Origin: Aphrocallistes beatrix
Taxonomy: Eukaryota; Porifera; Hexactinellida; Sceptrulophora; Aphrocallistidae
Assembly: GCA_963281255.1 (NCBI GenBank)
Contig: OY725499.1
Coordinates: forward strand, 3,553,148-3,617,147
DNA: 64,000 nt
Reading direction: 5' to 3'
In this document: piece by piece, positions 34,502 to 46,668 of the stretch
How positions within the stretch are numbered: the stretch's first letter is position 1
Layout: every line of letters starts with the position of its first letter
Notes under the pieces: generated by a model
Databases searched by the model: none
Seen by the model: only the letters and a program-made list of their open reading frames with translations
Told to the model about the DNA's origin: nothing
Made by a program: the position numbers and the translations under genes

Positions 34502-37500
34502 ATGGTAATGAAGGGAACAATTCTATTTTCAAAGTACTCAACGAGGAAATATAAAACAGATTCGATGTTGCTAATAAGACTCGAACAAAAAATGCTAAAA
34601 ACAATTTTGAGCAATCTCACCGTTCCCTTATTCGGGTGGTTAGAACTATTCGTTCTAAAGTCATCTCTAAAGAAATCGTTCACAAAGAAAGACCTACCAA
34701 AACCGCATTTTAAGTACGATGCAAGAGAGGCATATGAAAGTTTCCAAACCGTGTGGTCTGAAGAGACAAAAAGGAAGAACCCAAAACTGTGGAAAACCTT
34801 CTTCACACTCTTCTATAAGCAATTCATTTTCGCTGGGATTTTAAATTGCATCGAAGTGACGATTAATCTGACCATACCTTTGTTGCTTGGAGTCTTCATA
34901 GGGATTTTGGAATGCAGTGGTTCGTCTGACCAAAAATTAAAACTTTTCGGAATCGCAATAAGCATCTACGTCATTAATGCGACTAGAAAAATACTACAGC
35001 AAAACGCACTGGCACGAATGGGAATTTTAGGGATTAAATTTCGCAACATCTTAAGCTCAGCTATTTACCGTAGCATCCTCAGTCACGATCAAACACACAA
35101 CATATCATACGGGAAACTCATAACCCCTATCTCACTGGGCCTCTACAAGCTTGATCTCGGTATCATTTTCATACATTACTTATGGATCTACCCCTACGCT
35201 TTGGTGCTATTCGTCTTCTTACTGTGGAAGGAAATAGGATGGGCTGCATTTGCTGCTGCAGCTCTCGCTTTGATGCAGATTCCACTTAGTATGGTATTGG
35301 GGTATTACGTCACGAAACTCAGGTTGAAGATTGGTAAAGTAACGGACTCGAGAAACAAGATCATGAGGGAAGTCATTGAAGGTATGCGAATCATCAAAAC
35401 GTTTGCATGGGAATATTCCGTTGAAAAGTTTGTAGGATCTGTACGAGCAAATGAATTCAGAAAATACCTGCTATCTTATCTGCTAAAAGTAGCTAGTATC
35501 GTACTTGCAACTACGTCTCCCATATCAGGAAGTGTCGTATGTCTGTCACTGTACGCGTTGACAGGAGGAGAGTTCACAGCAGCCACTATATTCACAGCCA
35601 TTTCGTTGCTAAGAAACTTCAGACAAGTTAACATATTTTTAAGCAACTCCGTTATTAACACTTCCGAGATATATTCCATCATCAAACGTGTACAGTGGAT
35701 AATTGGAGGTAAAGAATATCTGATACAAGAAGAAAACGATGCGAAGTCAACCGAAGATCCAATCGTGTATGCAAATAATTTTTCGTGTGGTTGGAGGACA
35801 AAGGAGAAGAAAGAACATGTCGTATCAAATGTTAACTTTACCGTCGAACCGGGCGAGATCCTGACGATTATTGGCGGTGTAGGCTCCGGAAAATCTTCAC
35901 TTTTGAAGGGTTTAGTGAATGAAAATGTGTCAGTCAATGGTACGAAGATAGTGAAAGGCAGTAAAGCGCTCACCCTTCAAGAACCGTGGGTATTCTCTGA
36001 CACCGTTAAAGAGAACATTACGTTCGGGGCTAATTTCGACCCTGTGTGGTTTGGTAAGGTGGTAGAAGCGTGTTGTTTGGAAGATGACATCAAGAGTCTA
36101 GTCAAGGGGGACGAGACAGTGGTAGGGGAGAGAGGCATAACTCTCAGTGGCGGTCAGAAGGCAAGGATCAGTCTGGCTCGAGCTGTCTACGCCGATAAAG
36201 ACATCTACCTGTTGGACGACCCACTGAGCGCGGTAGACTCCATCGTAGCAGAAAGGCTGTATAGCGAGTGCATCCGTGGAATTCTCAAAGACAAGATCGT
36301 CATACTAGTCACACACCAGCTACGATTTGTTCACGATTCCAACCACGTCCTGGTGCTTGATAAAGGAGAACCACTGTGCATGGGTAACTATAAGGAACTG
36401 ATCGAGAACCCTTCTTGCAAGGAAATATTCGAGAAAGTTAAGGACGAACCTAAGCCAAAAGAGGAAGAAACCACAGTTCAACTGGAAGATGATATAGCTC
36501 CACTCGATATTAAAGACATCGCCGATAAGGAATTTAACGTATCAGTAATATCTCTACCAAATAAGGAAGATTTGGAGAGTTTGCAAGAAAAATTTGAAAA
36601 CGACGAAAACAACCTCTCAGCGGAGAAAAATGAAGTCGGAGGAGTCAGTTTTATGGCATATCTGATCTATTTCTGGAAAGGAGCGCACATATTCGGTCCA
36701 ATGATACTCATCATGATCATGTTGACGCAACTTTTAGGAGACATCGGTCTCAACTACTATCTCGTGTTTTGGACTGCACTGACAGAAGTAAACATCACGA
36801 GCATAACATCATGTCAAATCCCTCGGTTCAATGGCAGCACAAACAGTAGTTCCCCAGGTTTCAATCCCCTTGCAAACACGTCGAACCATGAACGAATTCT
36901 GATATACTTTTCGCTTGGTGTCCTTTGTCTGATATGCTACTACGTGGGGTATAGTCTGCTGTACAGCTCATTATTGAACGCATCACGGCGACTTCATAAC
37001 GCGATTCTGTGGAAGATATTACGCGTCCCAATGCGCTTTTTCGATATCAACCAAAGTGGCTCCATCATCAACCGCTTCTCAAAGGACGTCGGGACACTAG
37101 ATGACATCCTGCCACTTCTAGTTCTCCAGTTCACGATGACAAGCCTGGCTTTCATTTACACTCTCATTTCTGCCATCATCTCACAATGGCTCGTCATTTT
37201 CCCAACTTGCATCCTCATCATACTCCTAGTGCTGTACCGCTCCTACTACTTGAGAATATCGAGACAGGTGAAACGAATTGAGTCAGCCGCGAAGAGTCCC
37301 ATCCTAACCCACATCTCCACCACTTTACATGGCCTCCCGTGCATACACACGCATCAACTGGAATCCCTTTTCATCGACAAATTATACCATTACCAGGAAG
37401 AACATTATAATGTGTGGACCACTGACCAAATGCTAGCTCGCTGGTTCGGATTAAGGATCGATCTGATAATTTCCATGTACACCCTCATAACGGAATGCAT

Positions 37501-38500
37501 CTACATCATAATGAGCGACAGCGTAGATCCAAGAAGCGTGGCCTTTTCCGTCGCTCTCTTACTGAGCATAGCTGGCACCATTCAATTCTGCATTCGCACC
37601 AGTGCACAGATAGAAACGTTCATGGTAGCGACGGAGAGAATCCTTGCGTACACTAAACTCCCAGAAGAACCGCCATTAAACTTGAAGGGGAAAAGGTTTC
37701 AGATTTTCAGTGGGGACATAGTTTTCAGAGGTGTCACACTCCGCTATTCCTCTCATCTCCCTAAAGTGCTGAAGGAGCTCAACATCAATATTAAGGCGGG
37801 CCAGAAGGTAGGGATCGTAGGCCGTACGGGGGCGGGGAAATCGTCTCTCCAAGCGGCTCTGTTCCGATTGGTGGAGCTGTCCGGTGGCTCCATTCTGGTG
37901 GATGGCACCGACATTAGCACCGTGGGACTGCACGAACTGAGGAGTCAGATCTCCATCATTCCACAGGACCCCGTTCTCTTCAGCGGCCCGCTAAGACGCA
38001 CGCTGGATCCATTCGACGAATACACAGACGTAGACGTCTGGAATGTTCTAGAAAAGGTCCAATTGAAAGACAAAGTTAGCGAACTAGAAGGACAGCTGCA
38101 GTTCACAGTGTCGGACGCGGGCAGCAACTTCAGTGTGGGAGAGAAGCAGCTCTTCTGTCTGGCGCGAGCTCTCGTCCGCAACAACAAAGTGCTGATGCTA
38201 GACGAGGCCACTTCCAACGTAGACATGCTGACTGACTCCGTCATCCAGCGCATCATACGCACCCACTTCAGAGACGCCACCGTGCTAACGATAGCTCACC
38301 GCCTCAACACCATAATAGACGCTGACAGCATTATCGTGATGGGGAATGGGAGAGTGAAGGAATGCGGAACTCCGTGGCTGATGCTGCAAGATCCGAACGG
38401 ACACCTGACCAAGCTAGTGAACAAGACTGGAAGCGAGGCGGCCTCTCTTAAGGAAAAAGCTAAAGCTTGCTACAGGAGGAACTTCTTGAAGAACCACTAG
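34502..38500 (+). CDS. ABCC (MRP4-like) full ABC transporter, single ORF
   Basis: 1332 residues with the layout TMD1, NBD1, TMD2, NBD2, the size of ABCC4/MRP4 (about 1325). NBD1 has Walker A GGVGSGKSS at about 458, signature LSGGQ at 548-552, Walker B LLDD at 570-573 and a VTHQ H-loop. NBD2 has Walker A GRTGAGKSS at about 1107, a variant signature FSVGEKQ near 1210, Walker B MLDEATS with D1234/E1235, and H1266 in TIAHRL. Such pumps export organic anions, conjugates and nucleotides across the plasma membrane. A motif-poor linker runs from about 640 to 715. There are no introns in 4 kb, unlike its neighbours, which may mean a retrocopy. GC content rises strongly toward the 3' end. I kept the first ATG; a second in-frame ATG follows two codons later. 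Confidence 0.95.
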   Translation: MVMKGTILFSKYSTRKYKTDSMLLIRLEQKMLKTILSNLTVPLFGWLELFVLKSSLKKSFTKKDLPKPHFKYDAREAYESFQTVWSEETKRKNPKLWKTFFTLFYKQFIFAGILNCIEVTINLTIPLLLGVFIGILECSGSSDQKLKLFGIAISIYVINATRKILQQNALARMGILGIKFRNILSSAIYRSILSHDQTHNISYGKLITPISLGLYKLDLGIIFIHYLWIYPYALVLFVFLLWKEIGWAAFAAAALALMQIPLSMVLGYYVTKLRLKIGKVTDSRNKIMREVIEGMRIIKTFAWEYSVEKFVGSVRANEFRKYLLSYLLKVASIVLATTSPISGSVVCLSLYALTGGEFTAATIFTAISLLRNFRQVNIFLSNSVINTSEIYSIIKRVQWIIGGKEYLIQEENDAKSTEDPIVYANNFSCGWRTKEKKEHVVSNVNFTVEPGEILTIIGGVGSGKSSLLKGLVNENVSVNGTKIVKGSKALTLQEPWVFSDTVKENITFGANFDPVWFGKVVEACCLEDDIKSLVKGDETVVGERGITLSGGQKARISLARAVYADKDIYLLDDPLSAVDSIVAERLYSECIRGILKDKIVILVTHQLRFVHDSNHVLVLDKGEPLCMGNYKELIENPSCKEIFEKVKDEPKPKEEETTVQLEDDIAPLDIKDIADKEFNVSVISLPNKEDLESLQEKFENDENNLSAEKNEVGGVSFMAYLIYFWKGAHIFGPMILIMIMLTQLLGDIGLNYYLVFWTALTEVNITSITSCQIPRFNGSTNSSSPGFNPLANTSNHERILIYFSLGVLCLICYYVGYSLLYSSLLNASRRLHNAILWKILRVPMRFFDINQSGSIINRFSKDVGTLDDILPLLVLQFTMTSLAFIYTLISAIISQWLVIFPTCILIILLVLYRSYYLRISRQVKRIESAAKSPILTHISTTLHGLPCIHTHQLESLFIDKLYHYQEEHYNVWTTDQMLARWFGLRIDLIISMYTLITECIYIIMSDSVDPRSVAFSVALLLSIAGTIQFCIRTSAQIETFMVATERILAYTKLPEEPPLNLKGKRFQIFSGDIVFRGVTLRYSSHLPKVLKELNINIKAGQKVGIVGRTGAGKSSLQAALFRLVELSGGSILVDGTDISTVGLHELRSQISIIPQDPVLFSGPLRRTLDPFDEYTDVDVWNVLEKVQLKDKVSELEGQLQFTVSDAGSNFSVGEKQLFCLARALVRNNKVLMLDEATSNVDMLTDSVIQRIIRTHFRDATVLTIAHRLNTIIDADSIIVMGNGRVKECGTPWLMLQDPNGHLTKLVNKTGSEAASLKEKAKACYRRNFLKNH

Positions 38501-39670
38501 CCATCAAGTTAATTATGTGTCATAGGTGCCCCGATTTGTTTATCTTTATAGCATTGGCTTTTGTATTTCCATGCTTTTTTTGTTTTTTATTATATACAAT
38601 TAAATGTAACATACAAACTCGCTACAATTTTTTCAATACAAAGGAGGGAGAAACTAGGAAGTTAATTGCAACAAGCGCGCTTCGCTTGCTTGCGGGCTGG
38701 CGAACACTTTGTGTCCGCTGGAGGCGCCCTTTGGGCGCCTGGGGTCACATTGATTAATTATAAGGGAAATAACATCTCTAAATATGTCTGTCCTACTGTT
38801 ATAATCGATATCGCACGAAAAATCACCAAATTTATCAATTTTAAAAATTTTGATGCTTTTAAAAATGTGACAATGACGTCATAATTCCATGATGAGTCGA
38901 CATTTTGCTCTGAGCTCAGAACTTACTGGAGCCATAGCCAAAAGACTCCCACATGCCAAAAATTAGCGTTCTATGACCGGCAGTTTCTTCAATCAATTCG
39001 TTACAGATATATATACATATATATAAACATTTAATCGAGTTTAAATAGTAAGGATAATGATATGCAACATCCATGGATTCATCCAGTTCAATTGCAATAG
39101 CTGTAAAGCATGAACACTTATTCCATGTCCCGAGTGCTACTTGTATATACACGTTCCTTTATATAATCATAAATCAAGGGGGCACTAACTAATTATTTGG
39201 TTGGGTGAAAAAAAAGCATACTTGGCGGGACCCCGCTTTTTTCACTCCTCTATTGAACTAATTTTCACGAGTGTCCCGCTTTCACATGAAATTTCCCCAT
39301 TATATCCCGCTTTTTTAAATTATACATATGTATAATACTTTTCTATTGCGTTCCGCCATGTCCCACGAAATTCAACGCTGCGTACCTCTTTTATCATACC
39401 TCAAAGTGGCATGTATGAAAATGTTTCCCAGAAATAGGATTCACAATATCTGATTAAACATTAAAGCATAGCCTATTGAAAACGGCCTGACAATAGAATG
39501 ACAAGAAGTACCGTTGAAGATTATTGAATTTATACATGATTAATACAAGGTTGGCCTTCTCCATCCAAAACAGATCATAACCAAATAAATTAGACAAAAC
39601 CAAATGAACTCATAATTCTATATAAATTAGTACAAGTATTATTTTTAGAAAGTGGTTTTAACTGGATAAT
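38501..39670. other. Spacer downstream of the ABC transporter
   Basis: There is no gene apart from a GC-rich dispersed repeat at 38671-38747. A cluster of CCCGCTTTTTT-type words lies near 39230-39320. Confidence 0.5.
38671..38747. repeat. GC-rich dispersed repeat, copy 1
   Basis: ACAAGCGCGCTTCGCTTGCT, then TGTGTCCGC and GGGCGCCTGGGGT, recur in the same order at 62788-62868, and the tail alone recurs near 41243-41284. It contains short palindromes. Both full copies happen to read QARFACLR in one frame, but the frames are not otherwise conserved. Confidence 0.75.
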
Positions 39671-39950
39671 CAGTGGCGTAGCCAGGGGGGAAAGGGGGCC
39701 ATGCCCCCCCCGAAATATTATTTGGATGTCCATTTAATATTGAATTAACTAGCCTTTACCATTTAAAAAATATCACAAAATGATAAATTTTCTGTTACTT
39801 TTCGTCATTTCATTGATGATTTCTTCTTGATCAAGTTGGTTCTCATGTCCATGTGCATATATTAACGCAAGGCCTTTTAACCTTTCTTCTCGCATCGAGA
39901 TTCTAAGATTGATACGTTTCTGGGTCGAAAAGTTTCTTTCACTTACATTT
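39671..39950 (-). pseudogene. hAT transposon relic with transposase C-terminus
   Basis: At 39671 a typical transposon end, CAGTGGCGTAGCCAGGGGGG, begins. On the minus strand 39950-39773 reads ERNFSTQKRIN...MREERLKGLALIYAHG and then a TGA. This resembles the C-terminal dimerisation segment of hAT transposases of the DUF4371/ZMYM-like type (ERSFS...LR...M...RL..LALL). The rest of the transposase is missing. Confidence 0.7.
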
Positions 39951-42536
39951 TTTCAGAATAATAAATTGATAATATAATACGCATAGTAGGCATAGGGACA
40001 AATAAATAATATGGCTGAGATAATTTTGAACTGTAGCCTGGGACAATATTCAGTAAGATAATCATGATACCATCAAATCAGCCAATGGAATAATATATTA
40101 TCCTTTCAGAGTAGAGGAATTAAACATTAACCATAATTATTATAGTATTACTTGGGAACTACTTGAAACTAAGTATTGTAACATACAAATATGAAACGAG
40201 TATATAATCGGAATTGTTCAAATTTATAAGAAATAGGAGGGTATTGTCCTGGCTATAATTATCATCCTATTATCCTATTAGGATTACATGACATTTTCAA
40301 AATGGAATAGTATATTCAGCTTTTACATGAAATCATAATTATTATAGTATTACTATAGAACTAAGAATTGTAACATATACATAAATACGATAGGAGAATA
40401 TAAATTGAAATTGTTCAAAATTATAAGAACTAGGAGGGTATTTTCCTGGATAAAAATCCTACTATCCGATACAGATTACATAACGAGTGATTTTTAATTA
40501 CGTATTTGGATATATTTTCTGTGAATTAAATTGGGCCAAAGCCTTATCTAAAACTCTTCAGTAATTCACATTGCATAGTTCCATCCAGTCATTTGCATGT
40601 TGAGTTCTTCAGCAGTTTTTATATAATTTTTTTAATCATTAAGAAGAAAATGAGTGGCATCAGTATTCTTTAATTAATGAATCGTTTGAAAACAAGTGAA
40701 GAAAACCTAATTAAACAAAGCAAATCATTGCTTCACTTTTTAGTCAAGAAATGTATATTAAGTATAATTATATAAATATATATGTTAGGACATACCTTCC
40801 ATTTTCAACATAGCTCCAAAGTCTTTCACAAAATCCTTCATTCAAACATGAGTAAGAACCACGAATGCATTCATAAACGATTGCGTATCATTCCACCAAA
40901 AATCAATTGCCGAACTGACTTCCAAAATATCCCCAAATGTATAATAGGATCAGAGAATGATTTGTAACTACAATTCTTGTGCTCGCTTCCTCTCATTTTT
41001 TTGCCTTCAGTAATAATCGACACAGCCAATCATCTCTAACTTATTAAACACTCCCTTGAATGGTAGAAACTTCCAAATTAATCTTAGCAGATGCAAGTCT
41101 ATCTAATCTGGCCAGTGGGAGGTTTCTAACACAAATTATAATTTAATATAATTGTAGCGAGTTTTGTCATGCAAGTTTTGGCAAAGAATTGTCTAGAATG
41201 ATAATGCACTAATCGTCAATCATATGTTATTGTGTGTTATTGCAGACACTGCGTGTTCAGAGTCCGCCCTGCACGCGCCTGGGGAATCAAAGAAATGGCA
41301 CATTGCTTTCTGATTCTCTACTAAGGATTGCTGAATTGCCATGTGTTTTTTTGGATAAATTTACCAATAAATTTATCCATAAATTTACCAATAAATTTAT
41401 ACATAAATTTATTGAGAAAAGTATTAATATATGTCTGCATGCATATATGCAGGTCGAGTCGGGTCCGCAAGGCAGCTGTAATACGGCCTCTTAGGAAGCC
41501 CTTGCAGATTCTCTAATAATATACTCAAAATAGTTGTATTTAATAATAAACATCTGCTGAACAAAGAAAAGAGATATTACTAAGCATGTGCCTAAGCGAA
41601 TTCCTGGGGATGAGCCAAACTAAGTAAAGTTACCAGACGAATTCAACCATATGAAATATTCAAATAAATATTACCTTTACCTTAATTTTAACTTTAACGA
41701 GAAAGAAGTATAACTTAACTTTAACGAGAAAGTTTAACTTTGCAAGTTTAACTTAGTTTAACTTAACGAGAAAGTTTAACTTAACTTTAACGAGAAAGAA
41801 GTAAAAAAACACCAGATATACGTATACTGAGTGGGATTTGAAGTTACTCGAACTTGGTGTTACTCGTTAAAGTTAAAATTAAATTAAAATTACTTATAAA
41901 TTAAAATTAAAAAATAAAAATTTTTACTTGGTGTAACTCGTTAAAATTAATTCAATTAGATCAGCTTAACAATGAAATTATTATTAGTGCGAGAGAGTTA
42001 AATACGAGAGTACTCCATTCACGTATAAGGACATGAAATACTAGCATGACTTCAAACAAAAAGTACCTTAGAATTTTAGGGTTAGGTCCACAGACAATCG
42101 ATTGTACAGATGTATAATATTGGACAGTGGTACAGTAGTCACGATGGCATCAAACAATTGTAACTTTCAAACTCTGCTTAAAGTGAAACAAAAGACATCA
42201 AATTTTATCTAACTTCTCCCTTAGACTAGAAGTACGTATTATGTAGATTATAGGAATTATTCATTCTGAATGCCAATCGTATCGCATATCATTCCATATT
42301 CATTAAATATGCACTTCTTGTGAAGTATATTTGGACATGAGACGTTGTAATCTATCAAGATTAATTCACTAACTTTCCCTTCAGAGTAGTCGATTCAATT
42401 AAAATATTGTTAAATTATTTAGTTATTATACCACACAATCAACAAATAACTGAATTTTAGGATAAAAAGAATTTACAATTCAAACATTTGTAATTAGAAC
42501 TTAATATCAGGCATTTCCATCAACTGGATACAGATG
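39951..42536. other. Gene-free spacer, left copy of a second duplication
   Basis: A diverged pair of about 110 bp each (AGGAGGGTATT...CCTG) lies at 40140-40300 and 40330-40480. 40840-41110 matches 46500-46815. Iterated AAATTTA words occupy 41355-41415, and low-complexity TTAACTTTAACGAGAAAG iterations lie at 41680-41960. No gene is supported. Confidence 0.5.
41680..41960. repeat. Low-complexity TTAACTTTAACGAGAAAG iterations
   Basis: Irregular tandem copies of AACTTTAACGAGAAAG are followed by AAATTAAAATTA runs and TTGGTGT(A/T)ACTCGTTAAA, which partly mirrors the first part. Confidence 0.8.
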
Positions 42537-43007
42537 TTAATGGAAAAAGGGAATTCCTGGCTGTGCATCAATCTGAGCTGAGTACGGATGAGGGAGCTGT
42601 GGAGGCTGAGGAGCACAATAGCTCACTTCATGCGGCTGCAAGAGAGATGGATTGAAAGGTTGGATCTGTCGCGGGATTGAATCTCTGTTCTGTCTCACTG
42701 GCTGATACGGTGCGATCCGAAGTGGATGTAGTCTCTCTGGATGTGGTCTCTCAAGACCAAACACTTCGTGGTTGAGCATTCCGTTTACGTCATAGTAGAA
42801 TGCTTCATACTTTCCGAAATGGGTTTCCAGAATGAGAGGGAGATCTAGGATTGGACCTTGTCGGTGTTCTAACCGATTCCCGTTCAAGTACCAGTCACAC
42901 CTGTTAGTGGAGATGGAGCCCTGGACTTTAAACACGATTGATTCCTCGAGAGATTTGAACGCAATAGGATGGTTCCTGTATATGAAAGGTAAAGGTATGG
43001 TAGACAT
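42537..43007 (-). CDS. Small Ig-like protein, family 2 copy 2
   Basis: 156 residues from the ATG at 43007. An in-frame ATG exists upstream at 43067, but it lies only about 10-17 bp from the TATA box at 43077-43084, so it should precede the transcription start; the N-terminus MSTIPLP also aligns with the other copies. The Ig-type motifs CDWYLNGN and GKYEAFYYDVNG are present. The strand-F cysteine of copy 1 is Tyr here and in copy 3, so no canonical disulphide is possible. The proline/glutamine-rich tail is intact. Function is unknown. Confidence 0.75.
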   Translation of the reverse strand: MSTIPLPFIYRNHPIAFKSLEESIVFKVQGSISTNRCDWYLNGNRLEHRQGPILDLPLILETHFGKYEAFYYDVNGMLNHEVFGLERPHPERLHPLRIAPYQPVRQNRDSIPRQIQPFNPSLLQPHEVSYCAPQPPQLPHPYSAQIDAQPGIPFFH

Positions 43008-43076
43008 CTCTTTTCCTTGAGGATTGATAATTTTATTATGCTTTTTAACTGTTAATTGAAAATACAAACAAACTTC

Positions 43077-43084
43077 TATTTATA
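43077..43084 (-). promoter_or_regulatory. TATA box, family 2 copy 2
   Basis: TATAAATA on the minus strand, 70-77 bp upstream of the ATG at 43007. Confidence 0.65.
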
Positions 43085-43591
43085 CTTTTTATACAATGTA
43101 AATACTAATAGGAATACATAGAATACGAATTGAAGCAAATTAGCGTATTTGCTACTGATTAATAAATGGACCTAGATTTTTGCTAACTCATTTCCGGTTA
43201 AGTCATTTTGGGTGGGGAAGCCTTAGAAGTGTGGGGTCTTTGCTATAAATAGAAATGACCCCAGGTAATCTAACGGTTAAATGCTATGACTGCATACATA
43301 GATCAGTAACTGGTTCTTACTATTTCTTTACAGGCTCAAACAGTAAGAAAAATGATATTAAGAAAAAAATCAATGGAAATTAATATAGATTTGGAATTTT
43401 TTACACCATAAATAGTAAGAAAAAACGATAAGTAGGAAAAACCCGGTGTCAGAGTGCCAGCAGTCCCCCGGACTCCTCACTCTAGTGCCACAAGCCGGGG
43501 GGCACCTAGCACTATGACACCTGTTTTGACTGTATTTGCATGGGAACACATTGGAGTGTACGAATACTTTTGGTAGGGCAATACATTAATA

Positions 43592-43681
43592 CAGTGGTTC
43601 CCAAACTGGGGTCCATGGACCCCTTAGTGGTCCACAGAAGATATCAGGGGGTCCACAGCCCAAAAAGGTTGAAAACCGCTG
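43592..43681. mobile_element. Short hAT-type MITE
   Basis: Ends are CAGTGGTTCCCAAACTG and GGTTGAAAACCGCTG, with the GTCCATGGACCCC interior of the 1833-1996 family. Flanks are CATTAATA and CATTAATG, a 7-of-8 target duplication. Confidence 0.88.
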
Positions 43682-46500
43682 CATTAATGTATACATAGTT
43701 GTCACATCCCTAGTGGTGTTTTATGGAGCTGGAGCCGTCTGTTGAATAATGAACTATTATTATTGAAGACATTCTTTCAAAAGAAAAATTATTTTATTTA
43801 AATGAATATTTCAAAAGAATCTTTTCTAATTACTGAGAATGAATATTCATGATTCTTACTAAATAATTAAAAAATCAATTTAACATTTGAGTAGAATTGA
43901 ACTCCGAGAAACATGGATGAACAAGCGAGTTTAATTCTTATATTCGAAATATCCTATTTAGTTAGCTTCGTTCTAGGAACTTTGATGGATAGTTTAAATG
44001 ATGCATTTTCTCTCATTCAAATAATTTGGTTGTGAGCTGTGGGTATATTTCTCTGGAGCGATGTAAATAATCAAAATGAAAAGCAATAATAAAATGACAC
44101 TGCACTGATTGAAGAAATTAAACAAAACATTCCATTGGTATTCTTTGTAATGACTCGGATTACGTACAGGAAAATTATTCTACAGTCTCTCTTGGAAGAT
44201 TATTTAGGTAACATACCGTTGCTAATTCAACTCTTTAATTTTCAGTCATTGTAAGCAGTCACTGAATATTTGGCTACTAGAGAAAACATTTCAAACGAAC
44301 AAAATAAATGAAATACTCAGTAACTCACTCCAGACGTTATTCAATTTCCTCTTAGAGAAAGTCTGTGTAATATTACTCACTTGAGAATTATTATATTTTT
44401 AGAAATAGGATATGTTTATTTGTACTTAGACAATATTTTCTCACTATAGGAACTGAAATCAAATAGTATCTAAACATTGTACAATAGTCAAACAAGTTTC
44501 TTCAAATTCTATTTAGTAATCAGCCATTGGGTCAAAATTCGTGAGGGAATCAACCTGAACTATATCAGATAGTTTAATTAAACGAAGGTAATTTTGGTAT
44601 ATTTCTGTGGAGAGGAATATCCAAATAGAATTCTGTTAAAAACATAGCCAAAAAAAACTGCAACGGAGAATATTATCTAATAATGGTGTCGCTAATTATT
44701 CAACACTGTTTGTGACAATGATTGAGACGTGGTTAAGATATAATTAAAATGCACAGGAGCTGATACATGCAGACATCATGTTAACAACGTATTAACCATA
44801 GTAACATCCCCATGTTATATCAAAGTATATCGTGTGAGGTCTTGTTTATATTTTGAGGTAGAGTTGCAACATGCTAGTTGGTCTGTTACAAAACATTGTG
44901 GATAGCTCTGATTCTAGTTTCTGGTCTTGCACCATAGAATATGGGTGGAGATATGGGATATATCCAAAGTACATGGACAGCTAGGTCCGCCTATGATGGT
45001 AGACTAATTGCTTGTGATGTGAACCGGTACCATGTCATTACGTGTGTGAGGAACTTAAAATAAGAAAACAAGAGACAAGAGCATAACAATTAGAATGGCT
45101 AATCTTGCAAATCGAAAAATATCAATAAATTTATTGGTGGATTTGCTTCGTTTCAGAATTAAGGGAATTGAGCAATCAATAGCTGGTTAATGTGTTCAGT
45201 TGAACGAACTCGTGAAGACAACTAGTTGACAGTTTGCATTTCTCGCTCATATCCGATCGCGATTATATATGTATTTGAACATGTCATTGATTATCAAACA
45301 GCAGAGATAGAATCAGATTCAGATTCAGATACTTCGTGTGAGGGATCGGATTCAGAAAAGTGACTTCATAAATGTCGCGGTTAAGTAACACATAATGAAG
45401 AAATAAAATTTTAAATATAAATTGACTAAAAACTACAAACCTGTATTTCAAGATAGGAAAACAGATTTCTTCATTTGGGGCGATTTATGCCGTCTCTAAC
45501 ATCCTAGACTACCAAATATCGTTCAGAATAGTCGGATTATTCTCAGTAAGGAATGGAACATACCTAATAGTATCCGCCAGGTTCATTTCTTAGTTCTGTT
45601 CAATATTGCAATTTAGTATCTAATTGTTGTGTGCTTAAACAATAGAATATCAAATTTTGATTAGTGTAAATTATCAGTGTTTTTACCGAGCACTCCGTAA
45701 CAAGCAAATCAGGCATTAATTAAATACGTAAATAGATTCCTATTTAGAAAGCAGTGAATCAATACAAAGTGAAACTAGATATAAGCAGACATCATGTAAA
45801 CAACTAAAAATAATATCAATCAAAGAGTAGCACTAACATTCCCGTTGTACCATACAGTAACTATCTTGTGACACAATCACAGAGATTACAGTACATTCAT
45901 TAAGTCTATAATCATTGCACAATAACTGAAGACATGAAGAAGCTAGAAATTATATTTGTTCATAAATCTTCTAGCTTTGTAATGGTAATGTGGACAAGAG
46001 TATCGGGTTATATTCAAATCACATGAATAACGATGCCAGCCTATTATAATGTTAAACTTAGCACTTGTGAACAAAATATCATGAGATTCAGACTGTATAT
46101 CTTGATCCGAACTTATGTAGATATAATCAGAAAACCAATGAAGAACATAAAAAATGTGGAATCTTGATAAAAATTGTGATCAAAATATACTTATTTTATT
46201 TTATTCTATAGAAGCGCGTAACTTTAAATAAGACTGTATGTCGCAACACACTACAATAAGTCCATATCTTAAAAATATTGATATCATGAATCGATAAATT
46301 GATTTTATCTAAGAATTGGAAAGGTATCAAAAAGCTAATTTTAAAAATATTTGTAATTGAACTAGTAAGGACAAATAGTAGTTTCCTCATCAAATAGCAG
46401 TTACATGTGTACTCGCATACTCGGTAATTAACCATACATGTGTTGTTTGTTATTCGATCATATATATATTTTTTAAATTTTAAAAATTTACTGGAGATTA

Positions 46501-46668
46501 CTCCAAATCAAATACGTAGGAACCACGAATGTGCTCATAAACAATTGTGTACTATTCACCAATAATTAATTAATAGCCGAACTTCTCCAAATCAAATACG
46601 TAGGAACCACGAATGTGCTCATAAACAATTGTGTACTATTCACCAATAATTAATTAATAGCCGAACTT
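46501..46668. repeat. Exact 84-bp tandem duplication
   Basis: Two adjacent, apparently identical units start CTCCAAATCAAATACGTAGG (46501 and 46585). A diverged single copy lies at about 40850-40925. Confidence 0.93.

Noticed and set aside
34492..38280. Minus-strand ORFs of 85-165 codons within the ABC transporter
   Set aside because: They are shadows of the strong plus-strand coding frame, which has all the expected motifs.
38467..38884. ORFs at the end of the ABC transporter reading QARFACLR, also seen at 62661-62981
   Set aside because: The shared peptide is the translation of a dispersed DNA repeat; frames are not conserved outside it.
43042..43067. Upstream in-frame ATG of family 2 copy 2 as the start
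   Set aside because: It is only about 10 bp from the TATA box and the extra residues are absent from the other copies.
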